Assembly: GCA_902779845.1 (NCBI GenBank)
Contig: CACZCZ010000002.1
Coordinates: forward strand, 1 to 64,000
Length of the DNA: 64,000 nt
Direction: 5' to 3'
Origin: an uncultured Bacteroidales bacterium
GTDB taxonomy: Bacteria > Bacteroidota > Bacteroidia > Bacteroidales > Bacteroidaceae
The notes beneath the pieces are model-generated. The model searched no databases. It saw nothing but the letters and a program-made list of their open reading frames with translations, and had not been told where the DNA came from. Positions 1-8,074 of the stretch are shown here, piece after piece. Both the position numbers and the translations under genes were made by a program. Position 1 is the stretch's first letter. Every line of letters starts with the position of its first letter.

Positions 1-139
1 TCGTGAAATTTGATAATAATTGAATCATACCAATAGGACATGCAAAAATAATTCGTGAAATTCGTTTAATTCGTGGTCTTAAAAAAAGAAAACTGATTGC
101 TTAACGTTTCAAACAAAATCCCTGTATAGGGTAAGAAGA

Positions 140-250
140 ATGAAGGAAAGTACTAAGAAGACACTGAAGAAGGTGGCGGAGATTGTCATCACGATCATCA
201 CCGCCCTGCTCACCACACTGGGCGCACATGCCGCCGGCATCGTGCAGTAA
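140..250 (+). CDS. smalltalk-type small peptide
   Basis: A 36-residue peptide with a basic, lysine-rich start (MKESTKKTLKKVAE) followed by a hydrophobic segment (IVITIITALLTTLGAHAAG). This matches the layout of the Bacteroidetes smalltalk family: a short charged N-terminus, then one hydrophobic helix with small residues. Members usually lie just downstream of an HU-like DNA-binding protein gene; whatever lies upstream here is outside the window. The ATG is preceded by a G/A-rich stretch (gtaagaaga). The molecular function of the family is unknown. It is convergent with aguA across a terminator. The call rests on length, composition and pattern memory only. Confidence 0.72.
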   Translation: MKESTKKTLKKVAEIVITIITALLTTLGAHAAGIVQ

Positions 251-310
251 GCCCGCCGTGATCCTGAATTGACACAAGACGAAAAGCGTTGCGCGTTGCA
301 GCGTTGCAGT

Positions 311-360
311 TAAAAAATGAAGCGCCTCGCGGCTCACAAGGGAGTGAGTGGCGAGGCGTT
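311..360 (-). terminator. terminator of aguA
   Basis: On the minus strand a GC-rich stem (gcctcgc pairing with gcgaggc, with partly paired flanks) is followed by a run of six T. It sits 35 bases past the aguA stop and separates aguA from the convergent small peptide gene. Confidence 0.65.
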
Positions 361-394
361 ATTGTGTGGCATGGGGTCATCACACGGGCGGTCA

Positions 395-1819
395 TCACAC
401 GAGGACACCGACGGGGAACTGCATGGTGGAGCAGTGGAGGGAGCCGTGCTGGCGGATGAGGACGCGGCAGTCGATGGGCACGATGTCGTACTTGGGAAAG
501 GCCTTCTGCAGCTGGCGACGGGCGAGGTCGTCGGTGTCGGGCTGACCATAGGTGGGCATCAGGACGGCGCCGTTGATGATGAGGAAGTTAGCGTAGGTGG
601 CGGGCAGGCGATGGCCGTCGTCGGGGTCGTAGATGGGCGACGGCATGGGAAGGGGGAGCAATTGGAAGGCCCCCTGTGGTCCCCCAGTGGGGGACGGTTG
701 AGGGTTGAGGGTTCTTGAAGGGTCAAGCGTCCCGATGGGCCGAGCGGAGGGTTCTCCAAGTGTGGAGCGTCCCGTTGGGCCGAGCGGAGGGTTGAGGGAT
801 GAGGGTTTATGGTTTATGGTTGAGAGGTTAGAGGTTAGAGAGGAGAGTTGTTCTTCCATCAAGTGGAGGGCCTCGTAGTGCTCGTCAGCGGGGTCGGTGC
901 ACTGCACGTAGGCGATGGTGCCGCCAGGGCAGAAGCGGGCGAGGGTGTCGATGTGGCTGTCGGTGTCGTCGCCGGCGAGGTAGCCGTGGTCGAGCCACAG
1001 GACGCGCTCGGCATGGAACCAGCGCAGCAGACGCTCCTCGATCTGCTGTTGGGTGAGGCCGGGGTTGCGGTTGGGCGAGAGCAGGCAGGCACTGGTGGTC
1101 ATGAGGGTGCCACGGCCGTCGCTCTCGATGCTGCCACCCTCGAAGACGAAGTCGAGGTGGGATTCATAGTCACCATGTAAAAGCCCCTCTCCAGCTCCCC
1201 CCGTGGGGGGGTAAGCCCCTCTCCCCGCTCCCCCCGTGGGGGGGAGGGCTGCGTTTCCGCTTGAAAGCCCCTCTGAGGACACAGAGTCCTCCCCCCCACG
1301 GGGGGAGTTAGAGAGGGGCCTATAGAGGGGCTTGAGTTTCCTATTGATCTCATTGTCCAATTCTGCGGGGAACTTGCCGCCCCAGCCGTTGAACTGAAAG
1401 TCGAGGAGGCGGGGACCGGACTCGGTCATGAGGGTGAGGAAGCCGTGGTCGCGGGCCCAGGTGTCGTTGGTGGGACACTCGAAATAGCGCACATGGGGCA
1501 GCAGGCGCGAGGGGATGCGCTCGTGGAAGAGGCTCTTGATGCGGTCGGGCTCGGGGGTGACGATGAGCAGAAGTTCATTGCGAACAAGTATCTCCAGGGC
1601 GATGCGAATGAAGCAGTCATCGACCTCGGCGAGCAGCGGGGCCCAGTCGGTGGCGGCATGGGGCCACGTCAGCTGCACGCCGCTCTGGGGGAACCATTCG
1701 GCAGGGAAGAAGGTGGAGCGGATCTCGGTCTGCTCGGGACCAGCGACGGGCTTGGCCATCTGCAGATGCAGGGTGAGGTCGCTGATGGTGGGGGTGCTGG
1801 GGGTGAAGTGGATGGACAT
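395..1819 (-). CDS. aguA: agmatine deiminase (peptidyl-arginine deiminase family)
   Basis: Hydrolyses agmatine to N-carbamoylputrescine and ammonia in the cytoplasm; the aguB product upstream takes the next step. Family motifs are visible: AEWFPQSGVQLTWPH near the N-terminus, TWARDHGF, the FVFEGGSIESDG block, DDTDSHIDTLARF, and the C-terminal GSLHCSTMQ with the likely nucleophile Cys463. At 474 residues it is about 100 longer than usual. The excess is two low-complexity inserts encoded by dispersed repeats: one before the FEGGS block (bases 1180-1334) and one before the segment LPLPMPSPI (bases 669-846). Both keep the frame. The true start could be the second Met (base 1759), since the first 20 residues look non-native. 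Whether the enzyme is active with the inserts is not known. Confidence 0.88.
   Translation of the reverse strand: MSIHFTPSTPTISDLTLHLQMAKPVAGPEQTEIRSTFFPAEWFPQSGVQLTWPHAATDWAPLLAEVDDCFIRIALEILVRNELLLIVTPEPDRIKSLFHERIPSRLLPHVRYFECPTNDTWARDHGFLTLMTESGPRLLDFQFNGWGGKFPAELDNEINRKLKPLYRPLSNSPRGGEDSVSSEGLSSGNAALPPTGGAGRGAYPPTGGAGEGLLHGDYESHLDFVFEGGSIESDGRGTLMTTSACLLSPNRNPGLTQQQIEERLLRWFHAERVLWLDHGYLAGDDTDSHIDTLARFCPGGTIAYVQCTDPADEHYEALHLMEEQLSSLTSNLSTINHKPSSLNPPLGPTGRSTLGEPSARPIGTLDPSRTLNPQPSPTGGPQGAFQLLPLPMPSPIYDPDDGHRLPATYANFLIINGAVLMPTYGQPDTDDLARRQLQKAFPKYDIVPIDCRVLIRQHGSLHCSTMQFPVGVLV
669..846. repeat. composite dispersed repeat inside aguA
   Basis: Starts with a GC-rich palindrome (gtcccccagtgggggac), then ggttgaggg/gttgaggg simple repeats. 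Two tandem 40-base units follow (711-750 and 751-790, both ending gggccgagcggagg), then more ggtttatggtt/gaggttaga repeats. It is read through in frame as Ser/Pro/Thr/Asn-rich sequence such as LNPQPSPTGGPQG. A relative of the 40-base unit occurs inside the ABC ATPase gene at 3772-3810. Confidence 0.85.
1180..1334. repeat. tandem GC-rich palindromic repeats inside aguA
   Basis: Two adjacent copies of an aagcccctct...ccccccgtgggggg element, then an inverted partner (tcctcccccccacggggggag ... gagaggggc). In the AguA reading frame this gives segments like LPPTGGAGRGA and YPPTGGAGEGL. Nearly the same unit lies outside genes at 1866-1903, so it is a dispersed element and not an aguA domain. Confidence 0.88.
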
Positions 1820-2297
1820 GGCAGGCGGCGGAGCCGCGGTTTATGGTTGAGGGTTCAAGATTCAAAGCCCCTCTCCCCGCTCCCCCCGTGGGGGGGAGGG
1901 CCTCGCAAGCGAGTGTCGAGGGTTGAGGGTTCAAGATTCAGGATTCAGGATTCAGGATTCAAGTTTTTTCTAACCACAGAGGCACAGAGGAACAGAGGCC
2001 TTTCCATTTACTTTCATTTGTACGGAGAGCCAGCCAAAACGCTACGCAGGTTTTGTCTTAGGCGAAGGACACAGAGCCTTTGTCCATTTGTCATTCTCAC
2101 TTGGTTAACATTCGAAAGCCGCGAAGCGTTTCGCCCTGTAATCCGTGAAATATAGAATTAAATTTTCAAGCTACAGGACATGTAATTCGTTTAATTTGAA
2201 TAATTAACTTTGTTGACTTTTGTCACGACTCGGCAATTCAAGCAAGCTTGATTGCTCTCGCTGCTCCAAAAGTTCGTTGTTAAAAAAATCTGTGTCA
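1820..2297. repeat. 478-base gap filled with dispersed and simple repeats
   Basis: No gene was found between aguA and aguB. The gap holds a ggtttatggttgaggg stretch, a GC-rich palindrome copy (1866-1903), four gattca(g/a)gattcaggattca-type repeats (about 1929-1962), accacagaggcacagagg and acacagag motifs, and a hairpin-bearing element with ttcaagcaagcttga (about 2224-2263) whose relative lies at 16243-16281. An attcgtttaattt phrase at 2187-2199 echoes bases 50-80. Confidence 0.8.
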
Positions 2298-3221
2298 TCA
2301 GCGTAATCTGTGGTGAAAAATGTTTTCGTTTTCGTTATCGTTTTCGTTGTCGCGGAAGCGGAGGAGGAGGTCCTGATAGGCATCGATGCGGCGGTCGCGG
2401 AGGAAGGGCCACCAGCGGCGCACCTGCTCGGAGCGGTGGAGGTCGAGATCCACGATGAGGTTCTCGGGCTCGGTCTGTGAAGCTTCAGCCAGGAGCTCGC
2501 CCTGGGGGCCACAGACGAAGCTGGTGCCCCAGAACTGTATGCCACGGGTCTGGCCGCTGGGATCGGGCTCGTGCCCTACCCTATTGACGGCCACGACGGG
2601 CAGACCGTTGGCCACGGCATGACCACGCTGCACGAGCTGCCATGCCTGGCGCTGGCGCGCCTGCTCCTCGGAGGTGTCGCTGCTCTCGTAGCCGATGGCG
2701 GTGGGATAGATGAGGATGTCGGCGCCGGCAAGGGCCATGAGGCGTGCGCCCTCGGGGTACCACTGGTCCCAGCAGACCTGCACGCCGAGGCGTCCGACGG
2801 AGGTTTGTATGGGCTGGAAGCCGAGGTCGCCGGGGGTGAAATAGAACTTCTCGTAGTAGGCGGGGTCGTCGGGGATGTGCATCTTGCGATGTATGCCGGC
2901 GATGGTGCCATCCTTCTCAAAGACGACGGCGGTGTTGTGGTATAGCCCTGCGGCACGGCGCTCGAAGAGGCTGGTGACGAGCACGACAGCGTGTTCACGC
3001 GCGAGCGCGCAATAGAAAGAGGTGGAGGGCCCGGGGATGGGCTCTGCCAGGTCGAAGAGCTCTACATTCTCTGTCTGACAGAAGTAGGGCGTATTGTGCA
3101 GTTCCTGCAGCACGACGAGCTCAGCGCCACGGGCTGCGACGTCGGCGATGGCGGCGGCGATGCGAGAGCGGTTCTCGTCAACCGAGGGTGTGCAGGGGTG
3201 TTGGATGAGGGCGAGCTTCAT
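2298..3221 (-). CDS. aguB: N-carbamoylputrescine amidase
   Basis: Nitrilase-superfamily enzyme converting N-carbamoylputrescine to putrescine, CO2 and ammonia. The Glu-Lys-Cys triad is readable: Glu40 (VVLQELHNTPYF), Lys113 (HRKMHIPDDP) and Cys150 (VQVCWDQWYPEGARLMAL). It is 307 residues. The last residues (RDNENDNENENIFHHRLR) look non-native: they are encoded by an aacgaaaacgataac simple repeat running into a ttcaccacagattacgctga phrase, which supplies the stop codon. It lies upstream of aguA on the same strand, so the pair covers agmatine to putrescine, although a repeat-filled gap of 478 bases separates them. Confidence 0.9.
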   Translation of the reverse strand: MKLALIQHPCTPSVDENRSRIAAAIADVAARGAELVVLQELHNTPYFCQTENVELFDLAEPIPGPSTSFYCALAREHAVVLVTSLFERRAAGLYHNTAVVFEKDGTIAGIHRKMHIPDDPAYYEKFYFTPGDLGFQPIQTSVGRLGVQVCWDQWYPEGARLMALAGADILIYPTAIGYESSDTSEEQARQRQAWQLVQRGHAVANGLPVVAVNRVGHEPDPSGQTRGIQFWGTSFVCGPQGELLAEASQTEPENLIVDLDLHRSEQVRRWWPFLRDRRIDAYQDLLLRFRDNENDNENENIFHHRLR

Positions 3222-3429
3222 TAATGAAAAGTGAAAAGTGAAAGAGTGAAAAATGGTAAATGAAAAATGAAGGAATGAAAAGTGAAAAATTGAAAGATTG
3301 AAAGATTGAGAATTGAAAATTGAAAATTAAACTCCTTAAACTTCTTAAACTCCTAAACTTGAATCCTGAATCCTGAATCCTGAATCTTGAACTCTTAAAC
3401 TCCTTAAACTTCTTAAACCTCTTAAACTC
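3222..3429. repeat. simple-repeat array between aguB and the ABC ATPase gene
   Basis: An AT-rich block of degenerate 8-10 base units: gtgaaaa/atgaaaa, then gattgaa, then cttaaactc, then gaatcct units. It contains no reading frame of note. Similar blocks lie at 9349-9405, 15150-15240 and 42877-43020. Confidence 0.8.
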
Positions 3430-4170
3430 TTAAAGGTTAGTCAAGTCGAGGACCTTATCGCAGAAGCGGAGGAAGACGGGGTCGTGGGAGACGACGAGGG
3501 CTGCACGGCCTTCCTCGTGGCAGGCCCGCAGCAGGGCGAGGGCTACGCGCTGGCTGTTCTCCTCGTCGAGCGCTGAAGTGGGCTCATCGAGCAGCAGCAG
3601 GGGCTTGGGGAGCGCGAGGGCTGCGGCAAGGAGGATGCGCTGGCGCTGGCCGCCGGAGAGCTTCGAGGCCTCCAGAGAGAGGAGGGAGGGGTCGATGGCG
3701 AGGGCGGTCAGTTGAGAGTTGAGGGTTGAGGGTTTATGGTTGAGAGAGGCCCCACCCCCGACCCCTCCCGTGTTCTTCAAGTGTGAAGCGTCGCTTTGCG
3801 CCGAGCGAGGGAGGGGAGATTGAGCAGAGGGGGATGAGGAGGACTCTAAAAGGGCGCGGTTGAAGGCAAGGGCGTGGGTGAGGGCGATGAGGGCTGCACC
3901 GTCCTCGGCAGGGGGCTGTAGCTCCTGGGGGACATAGGCTATCTTCTGGCGGATGGCATGGATATGGTGCACATCCAGGGGGAGGCCGCAGACCTCAATG
4001 GTGCCAGCGGTGATGGGGATGACGCCCACGATGGCGCGCAGCAGCGAGGTCTTGCCCGTTCCACTCTCGCCCGTGATGCCCACAAGCTGACCTCGGTCCA
4101 TGGTGAAATCGAGGCCGCTGAAGAGCGGGCGGTCGCTGTAGGCGAGGGTTAGGGAGCGGAGGGTAATCAA
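3430..4170 (-). CDS. ABC transporter ATP-binding protein
   Basis: Cytoplasmic ATPase subunit of an ABC transporter. Walker A GESGTGKTS (about residues 33-41), Q-loop YVPQELQPP, signature LSGGQRQR, Walker B LLLLDEPTSALD and an H-switch VSHD are all present and in order. The helical region between Q-loop and signature holds a repeat-encoded insert (SPSAQSPLPRSAQSDASHL onward to LNHKPSTLNSQL), lengthening a roughly 205-residue domain to 246. No permease gene is adjacent; neighbours are pheS upstream (22 bases away) and aguB downstream, so the substrate cannot be named. The family resembles short FtsE/LolD/YnjD-like ATPases. Confidence 0.82.
   Translation of the reverse strand: MITLRSLTLAYSDRPLFSGLDFTMDRGQLVGITGESGTGKTSLLRAIVGVIPITAGTIEVCGLPLDVHHIHAIRQKIAYVPQELQPPAEDGAALIALTHALAFNRALLESSSSPSAQSPLPRSAQSDASHLKNTGGVGGGASLNHKPSTLNSQLTALAIDPSLLSLEASKLSGGQRQRILLAAALALPKPLLLLDEPTSALDEENSQRVALALLRACHEEGRAALVVSHDPVFLRFCDKVLDLTNL
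3713..3835. repeat. nested dispersed repeats inside the ABC ATPase gene
   Basis: gttgagggttgagggtttatggttgag is followed by a GC-rich arm (cccacccccgacccctccc). A 39-base unit with two small hairpins comes next (3772-3810, ending gcgccgagcgagg), then the returning arm gggaggggag. The 39-base unit therefore sits in the loop of the GC-rich palindrome, as if one element had inserted into the other. The reading frame stays open. Confidence 0.82.
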
Positions 4171-4191
4171 TGAAAAATGAAAAGTGAAAAA

Positions 4192-5217
4192 TTAGTTGGC
4201 TGCCGTGAACTCTTCCAGGAAGCGGACGTCGTTCTCAGAGAAGAGGCGGAGGTCCTTGACCTGATACTTCAGGTTGGCGATGCGCTCGATGCCCATGCCG
4301 AAGGCGTAGCCGGTATAGACGCTGGAGTCGATGCCATTGGCCTCGAGGACAGCGGGATCTACCATGCCGCAGCCGAGAATCTCGAGCCAGCCGGAGCCCT
4401 TACACATGGAGCAGCCTTTGCCGCCGCAGATGGTGCAGCTGACGTCCATCTCTGCCGAGGGTTCGGTGAAGGGGAAGTAGCTGGGGCGCAGGCGAATCTG
4501 CGTCTCGGGGCCGAACATCTCCTGGGCAAAGAGCAGGAGGACTTGCTTGAGGTCCTTGAAGCTGACGTTCTTGTCGATATAGAGGCCTTCGACCTGGTGG
4601 AAGAAGCAGTGGGCACGGGCGCTGACGGCCTCGTTGCGATAGACACGGCCCGGGCAGATGACGCGGATGGGGGGCTGCTGCTTCTCCATGACGCGCGCCT
4701 GCACGCTAGAGGTGTGGGAGCGCAGGATGATGTCGGGGTGTGCCTCCACGAAGAAGGTGTCCTGCATGTCGCGCGCAGGGTGGTCGTCGGCGAAGTTCAT
4801 GGAGCTATAGACGTGCCAGTCGTCCTCCACCTCGGGGCCCTCGGCGAGGGTGAAGCCCAGGCGCGAGAAGATATCGACGATTTCGTTCTTGACGATGGTC
4901 AGGGGATGGCGCGTGCCCAGGGCGATGGGATACGGCGTGCGTGTGAGGTCGAGGTCGTCGGCGACCGTCTCCTGAGCGGCGGCAGCGGCCTTGAGCTGGT
5001 TGATGCGTTCGGTGGCGAAGTCCTTGAGCTCGTTGATGTGGCGCCCCACCTCCTTCTTCATGTCGTTGGGGATGGTGCGGAACTCCTCCATCAGCGCGTT
5101 GATCTCACCCTTCTTGCTCAGATACTTGATGCGCAGTGCCTCGACCTCCTCGGGCGAAGCGGCCGAAATCTGCTGTACTTCCTCAAGCATCTGCTTAATC
5201 TTTTCAAGCATATTCAT
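4192..5217 (-). CDS. pheS: phenylalanine--tRNA ligase alpha subunit
   Basis: Catalytic subunit of the (alpha-beta)2 phenylalanyl-tRNA synthetase, charging tRNA-Phe with phenylalanine in the cytoplasm. At 341 residues it has the normal bacterial length. An N-terminal coiled coil (about residues 1-90) that binds tRNA is followed by the class II catalytic core with motif 2 (RVICPGRVYRNEAVSARAH) and motif 3 (GYAFGMGIERIANLKY). pheT is not adjacent, which is common in Bacteroidetes. A TACCTTTG -7 element on the minus strand lies about 35 bases upstream. The start at 5217 gives MNMLEKIK; Met3 is equally possible. Confidence 0.97.
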   Translation of the reverse strand: MNMLEKIKQMLEEVQQISAASPEEVEALRIKYLSKKGEINALMEEFRTIPNDMKKEVGRHINELKDFATERINQLKAAAAAQETVADDLDLTRTPYPIALGTRHPLTIVKNEIVDIFSRLGFTLAEGPEVEDDWHVYSSMNFADDHPARDMQDTFFVEAHPDIILRSHTSSVQARVMEKQQPPIRVICPGRVYRNEAVSARAHCFFHQVEGLYIDKNVSFKDLKQVLLLFAQEMFGPETQIRLRPSYFPFTEPSAEMDVSCTICGGKGCSMCKGSGWLEILGCGMVDPAVLEANGIDSSVYTGYAFGMGIERIANLKYQVKDLRLFSENDVRFLEEFTAAN

Positions 5218-5251
5218 AGTCGTTGGATTGATTTATCTTCATAAAACGGCG

Positions 5252-5259
5252 CAAAGGTA
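5252..5259 (-). promoter_or_regulatory. -7 promoter element of pheS
   Basis: Minus strand reads TACCTTTG, a match to the Bacteroidetes TAnnTTTG consensus, 35 bases ahead of the pheS ATG. A T-rich tract but no clear TTTG lies at the -33 position. It faces a plus-strand promoter at 5304. Confidence 0.6.
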
Positions 5260-5303
5260 GCGAAATATTTGCGAAAAGCGTGCGTGGAGAATAAAATATG
5301 TTG

Positions 5304-5311
5304 TACTTTTG
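5304..5311 (+). promoter_or_regulatory. -7 promoter element of the DUF4348-like gene
   Basis: TACTTTTG matches TAnnTTTG and lies 43 bases before the ATG at 5354. It excludes any start codon upstream of about 5318. Confidence 0.55.
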
Positions 5312-5353
5312 CGCGATTTTTACCAAAAGAAAGATTATATTAAGGTCTTTTTT

Positions 5354-6223
5354 ATGAAAAGAAAACAGGCTGCGATTCTCATTGGTCTCGTTTGCATGGC
5401 ACTTGTGGTTGCCTGTGTAAGCCGTCAAAATGACACCCCTTCGGACACCGAAGAGAGTCTGCTGGATTCTCTTGCTGAGGACTCCATCGCCGCAGCGGCT
5501 GACACACTGCTGCTGGATTTGGAGACGCGCGACACGCCATTGCCGGAGACCGTGGACGAGGTCTTCGACGACTTCATCTTCAGTTTCGACCAGAGCAACC
5601 GTCTGCAGCGCTCGCGTATCGTCTTTCCGCTGCCTGTGACAGAGGGCAACGGCGAAAAGCACTACATCCAGCGCCAGGAGTGGCAACACCACTATCTCTT
5701 CCTGCATCAGGACTTCTGCACCGTACTGTGGAACTCGCGCCGGCAGATGGACCTGGCACAGGACTCCACCGTTCATGAGGCGCGCGTGGACCAGATCTAC
5801 CTGCACAGCAGGCAAATCAATTCCTTTGTCTTCCAGCGCGACAGCATGAGCGGCCAATGGATGCTGACAGAAGAGTGCATCATCCCCTTCGAACACACCG
5901 ACATAGCGCCCTTCCTGGACTTCTACAGCAAGTTCGCCACCGACAGCATTTTCCAACGCCACCACGTCGCCGACCCGCTGCGCTACAGCACCTCGGACAA
6001 TGAAGACTACGACACCGTAGAAGGCACCATCAACACCGACCAATGGTTTGAATTTCAGCCCGAGATGCCGCAGGATGTGCTCGTGCACATCGCCTACGGG
6101 CAGACCTTCGCCAACACCCATCGGATGCTGCTGCAGTTCCGTGGCATCAGAAATGGTTTCGAGAGTCTTTTTATTTTCCACCGCGACGGCGAACGCTGGC
6201 GCCTGACGGACTATGAAAATTGA
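5354..6223 (+). CDS. DUF4348-like lipoprotein
   Basis: A 289-residue protein with a basic N-terminus, a hydrophobic stretch and a lipobox-like end (CMALVVACVSRQ), so probably a lipoprotein exported to the periplasm or outer membrane. An acidic linker (residues about 25-60) leads to an alpha/beta domain with VFDDFIFSFDQSNRLQRSRI, IVFPLPV, and a C-terminal ESLFIFHRDGERWRLTDYEN block. This pattern fits the Bacteroidetes DUF4348 family, whose role is unknown. The ATG at 5354 was chosen because the promoter at 5304-5311 leaves the longer start at or above the transcription start. murB follows 11 bases after the stop, suggesting cotranscription. Confidence 0.75.
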   Translation: MKRKQAAILIGLVCMALVVACVSRQNDTPSDTEESLLDSLAEDSIAAAADTLLLDLETRDTPLPETVDEVFDDFIFSFDQSNRLQRSRIVFPLPVTEGNGEKHYIQRQEWQHHYLFLHQDFCTVLWNSRRQMDLAQDSTVHEARVDQIYLHSRQINSFVFQRDSMSGQWMLTEECIIPFEHTDIAPFLDFYSKFATDSIFQRHHVADPLRYSTSDNEDYDTVEGTINTDQWFEFQPEMPQDVLVHIAYGQTFANTHRMLLQFRGIRNGFESLFIFHRDGERWRLTDYEN

Positions 6224-6234
6224 AAAATTGAGAT

Positions 6235-7266
6235 ATGATCGTTAAGGACAACTACTCACTGAAAGAGCACAACACCTTCGGCATCGAAGCCACGGCGGCC
6301 CACTTCGTGGAGTACGACAGCGTTGACGAACTGCAGATGTTCGTAGGCCGTCGCGCCGCCAACGGCGACACCACTCCCCTGCTCCACATCGGCAGCGGCA
6401 GCAACCTGCTCTTCCTCGGCGACTACGCCGGCACCGTGCTGCATTCGCAGATCCGCGACATCACCGTCACGGCCAACGAGGGCGACTATGTCTATGTGCG
6501 CGTCGGCGCCGGCCTCGTCTGGGACGACTGGGTGCAGTACGCCGTTGACAGTCATTGGTATGGGCTCGAGAACCTCTCGCTCATCCCTGGCGAAGTGGGC
6601 GCTGCCGCCGTGCAGAACATCGGCGCCTACGGCAGCGAGGCCAAGGACTTCATCCTCTTCGTGGATACCGTGGACCTCGAGACCGGTGCCATCCGCCATT
6701 TCACGGCCGAGGAGTGCCGCTACGGCTATCGCGACAGCATCTTCAAGCAGGAGCTGCGCGGCCGCTATGCCATCACACATGTCCATTTCCGCCTGTCACA
6801 CAGCTTCCGCCCATGCCTGGACTACGGCGGCATACGCCGTGCGCTGGAGGAACGGGGCATCGACGATGTCAACATCACCGCCGAGCAGCTGCGACAGACC
6901 ATCATCGACATACGCCGCGAAAAGCTCCCCGACCCCACAGAGCTGGGCAATGCCGGCAGCTTCTTCATGAACCCCATCGTGGAAAGGAGCGTCTTCGAGC
7001 ACATCCAAAAATCCTACCCCGACGCCCCACACTACGAGGTCGATGCCGACCGCGTGAAGATTCCAGCAGGCTGGATGATTGAGCAATGCGGATGGAAAGG
7101 CAAGAGCGTGGGCCATGTCGGCGTCTATGAAAAACAAGCATTAGTACTCGTCAACCACGGAGGCGCAACAGGACAGGAAATCAGACAGTTGTGCGAATCT
7201 GTTCAAGCAGACGTTGAAGCCCGCTTCGGCATAAAGATTCATCCCGAAGTGAACTTCATCGCATAA
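6235..7266 (+). CDS. murB: UDP-N-acetylmuramate dehydrogenase
   Basis: Reduces UDP-GlcNAc-enolpyruvate to UDP-MurNAc with NADPH and FAD in the second step of peptidoglycan precursor synthesis. The N-terminal FAD-binding domain shows NTFGIEATA, GSGSNLLFLG, and SLIPGEVGAAAVQNIGAYGSE. The C-terminal domain shows NAGSFFMNPIV, with the serine that protonates the intermediate, and AGWMIEQCGWKGKSVG. At 343 residues it matches the type I (E. coli-like) enzyme. It follows the lipoprotein gene by 11 bases and is followed by nth after 6 bases, so the three probably form one transcript. Confidence 0.96.
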   Translation: MIVKDNYSLKEHNTFGIEATAAHFVEYDSVDELQMFVGRRAANGDTTPLLHIGSGSNLLFLGDYAGTVLHSQIRDITVTANEGDYVYVRVGAGLVWDDWVQYAVDSHWYGLENLSLIPGEVGAAAVQNIGAYGSEAKDFILFVDTVDLETGAIRHFTAEECRYGYRDSIFKQELRGRYAITHVHFRLSHSFRPCLDYGGIRRALEERGIDDVNITAEQLRQTIIDIRREKLPDPTELGNAGSFFMNPIVERSVFEHIQKSYPDAPHYEVDADRVKIPAGWMIEQCGWKGKSVGHVGVYEKQALVLVNHGGATGQEIRQLCESVQADVEARFGIKIHPEVNFIA

Positions 7267-7272
7267 GATTCC

Positions 7273-7917
7273 ATGACCAGAAGACAGCGCTATGAGGCCG
7301 TGATAGCCTATTTCGAGCAGACGATGCCGGTGGCAGAGACTGAGCTGCACTTCGGCAACGACTTCCAGCTCCTGGTGGCTGTGATGCTGAGCGCACAGTG
7401 CACGGACAAGCGCGTGAACATGGTGACGCCCGCACTCTTCGAGGCCTTCCCCACCCCTGCTGCCATGGCGGCAGCCACGGAAGAGGAGGTGCTGGCCTAC
7501 GTGAAGAGCGTCTCCTACCCCAACTCCAAGGCGAAGCATCTGGTGGAGGCGGCGCGGCAGCTGACAGAGCGCTTCGGCGGAGAGGTGCCCAGCACGCTGG
7601 ACGAGCTGACATCGCTGCCGGGCGTGGGGCGCAAGACGGCCAACGTGGTGATGAGCGTCGTCTTCGGCAAGGCCGCGATGGCCGTGGACACCCATGTCTT
7701 CCGCGTCAGCCACCGCATAGGACTCGTTGCAGAGGCAGCGAAGACGCCCCTGGCCGTGGAACTGGAACTGGTCAAGCATTTCCCCGAGGCCCTCATCCCC
7801 AAAGCACACCACTGGCTCATCCTCCACGGCAGATATGTCTGCACGGCTTTGAAGCCACGATGCATGGAGTGTGGGCTGCAACACGCGTGTGCGCACTATA
7901 AAAAATACAAAATATAA
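7273..7917 (+). CDS. nth: endonuclease III
   Basis: Base-excision repair DNA glycosylase/AP lyase that removes oxidised pyrimidines. It is 214 residues, standard length. The helix-hairpin-helix LPGVGRKTANVV carries the catalytic Lys121, followed by Asp139 (AVDTHVFRV). The C-terminal 4Fe-4S loop is intact with Cys190, Cys197, Cys200 and Cys206 in C-x6-C-x2-C-x5-C spacing. It lies 6 bases after murB in the same direction and is probably the last gene of that transcript, since pgk has its own promoter. Confidence 0.97.
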   Translation: MTRRQRYEAVIAYFEQTMPVAETELHFGNDFQLLVAVMLSAQCTDKRVNMVTPALFEAFPTPAAMAAATEEEVLAYVKSVSYPNSKAKHLVEAARQLTERFGGEVPSTLDELTSLPGVGRKTANVVMSVVFGKAAMAVDTHVFRVSHRIGLVAEAAKTPLAVELELVKHFPEALIPKAHHWLILHGRYVCTALKPRCMECGLQHACAHYKKYKI

Positions 7918-7948
7918 GATATAAAATATTAAATATAAGTCCTAATTT

Positions 7949-7980
7949 TTTGCTCACCTCGAAATAAAAGCGTACTTTTG
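7949..7980 (+). promoter_or_regulatory. pgk promoter
   Basis: A TTTG at 7949-7952, a 20-base spacer and TACTTTTG at 7973-7980: a full Bacteroidetes -33/-7 pair. The predicted transcript start leaves a leader of about 85 bases before the pgk ATG. The end of that leader is an aaatcataaatc simple repeat. Confidence 0.75.
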
Positions 7981-8074
7981 CACTCGCAAATAAGATGCAC
8001 CCAAGCAACAACGCATATAATCATAAGGTCTTTAAATCATAAATCATAAAATCTTTAAATCCTAAAATTACATT

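Noticed and set aside
1445-2155. 236-residue plus-strand frame opposite the aguA start and the repeats
   Set aside because: It runs through repeats and the antisense of AguA motifs.
4177-5244. Long plus-strand open frame opposite pheS
   Set aside because: It mirrors a highly conserved gene, has no promoter and an Ala/Gly/Val-rich composition typical of antisense frames in GC-rich DNA.
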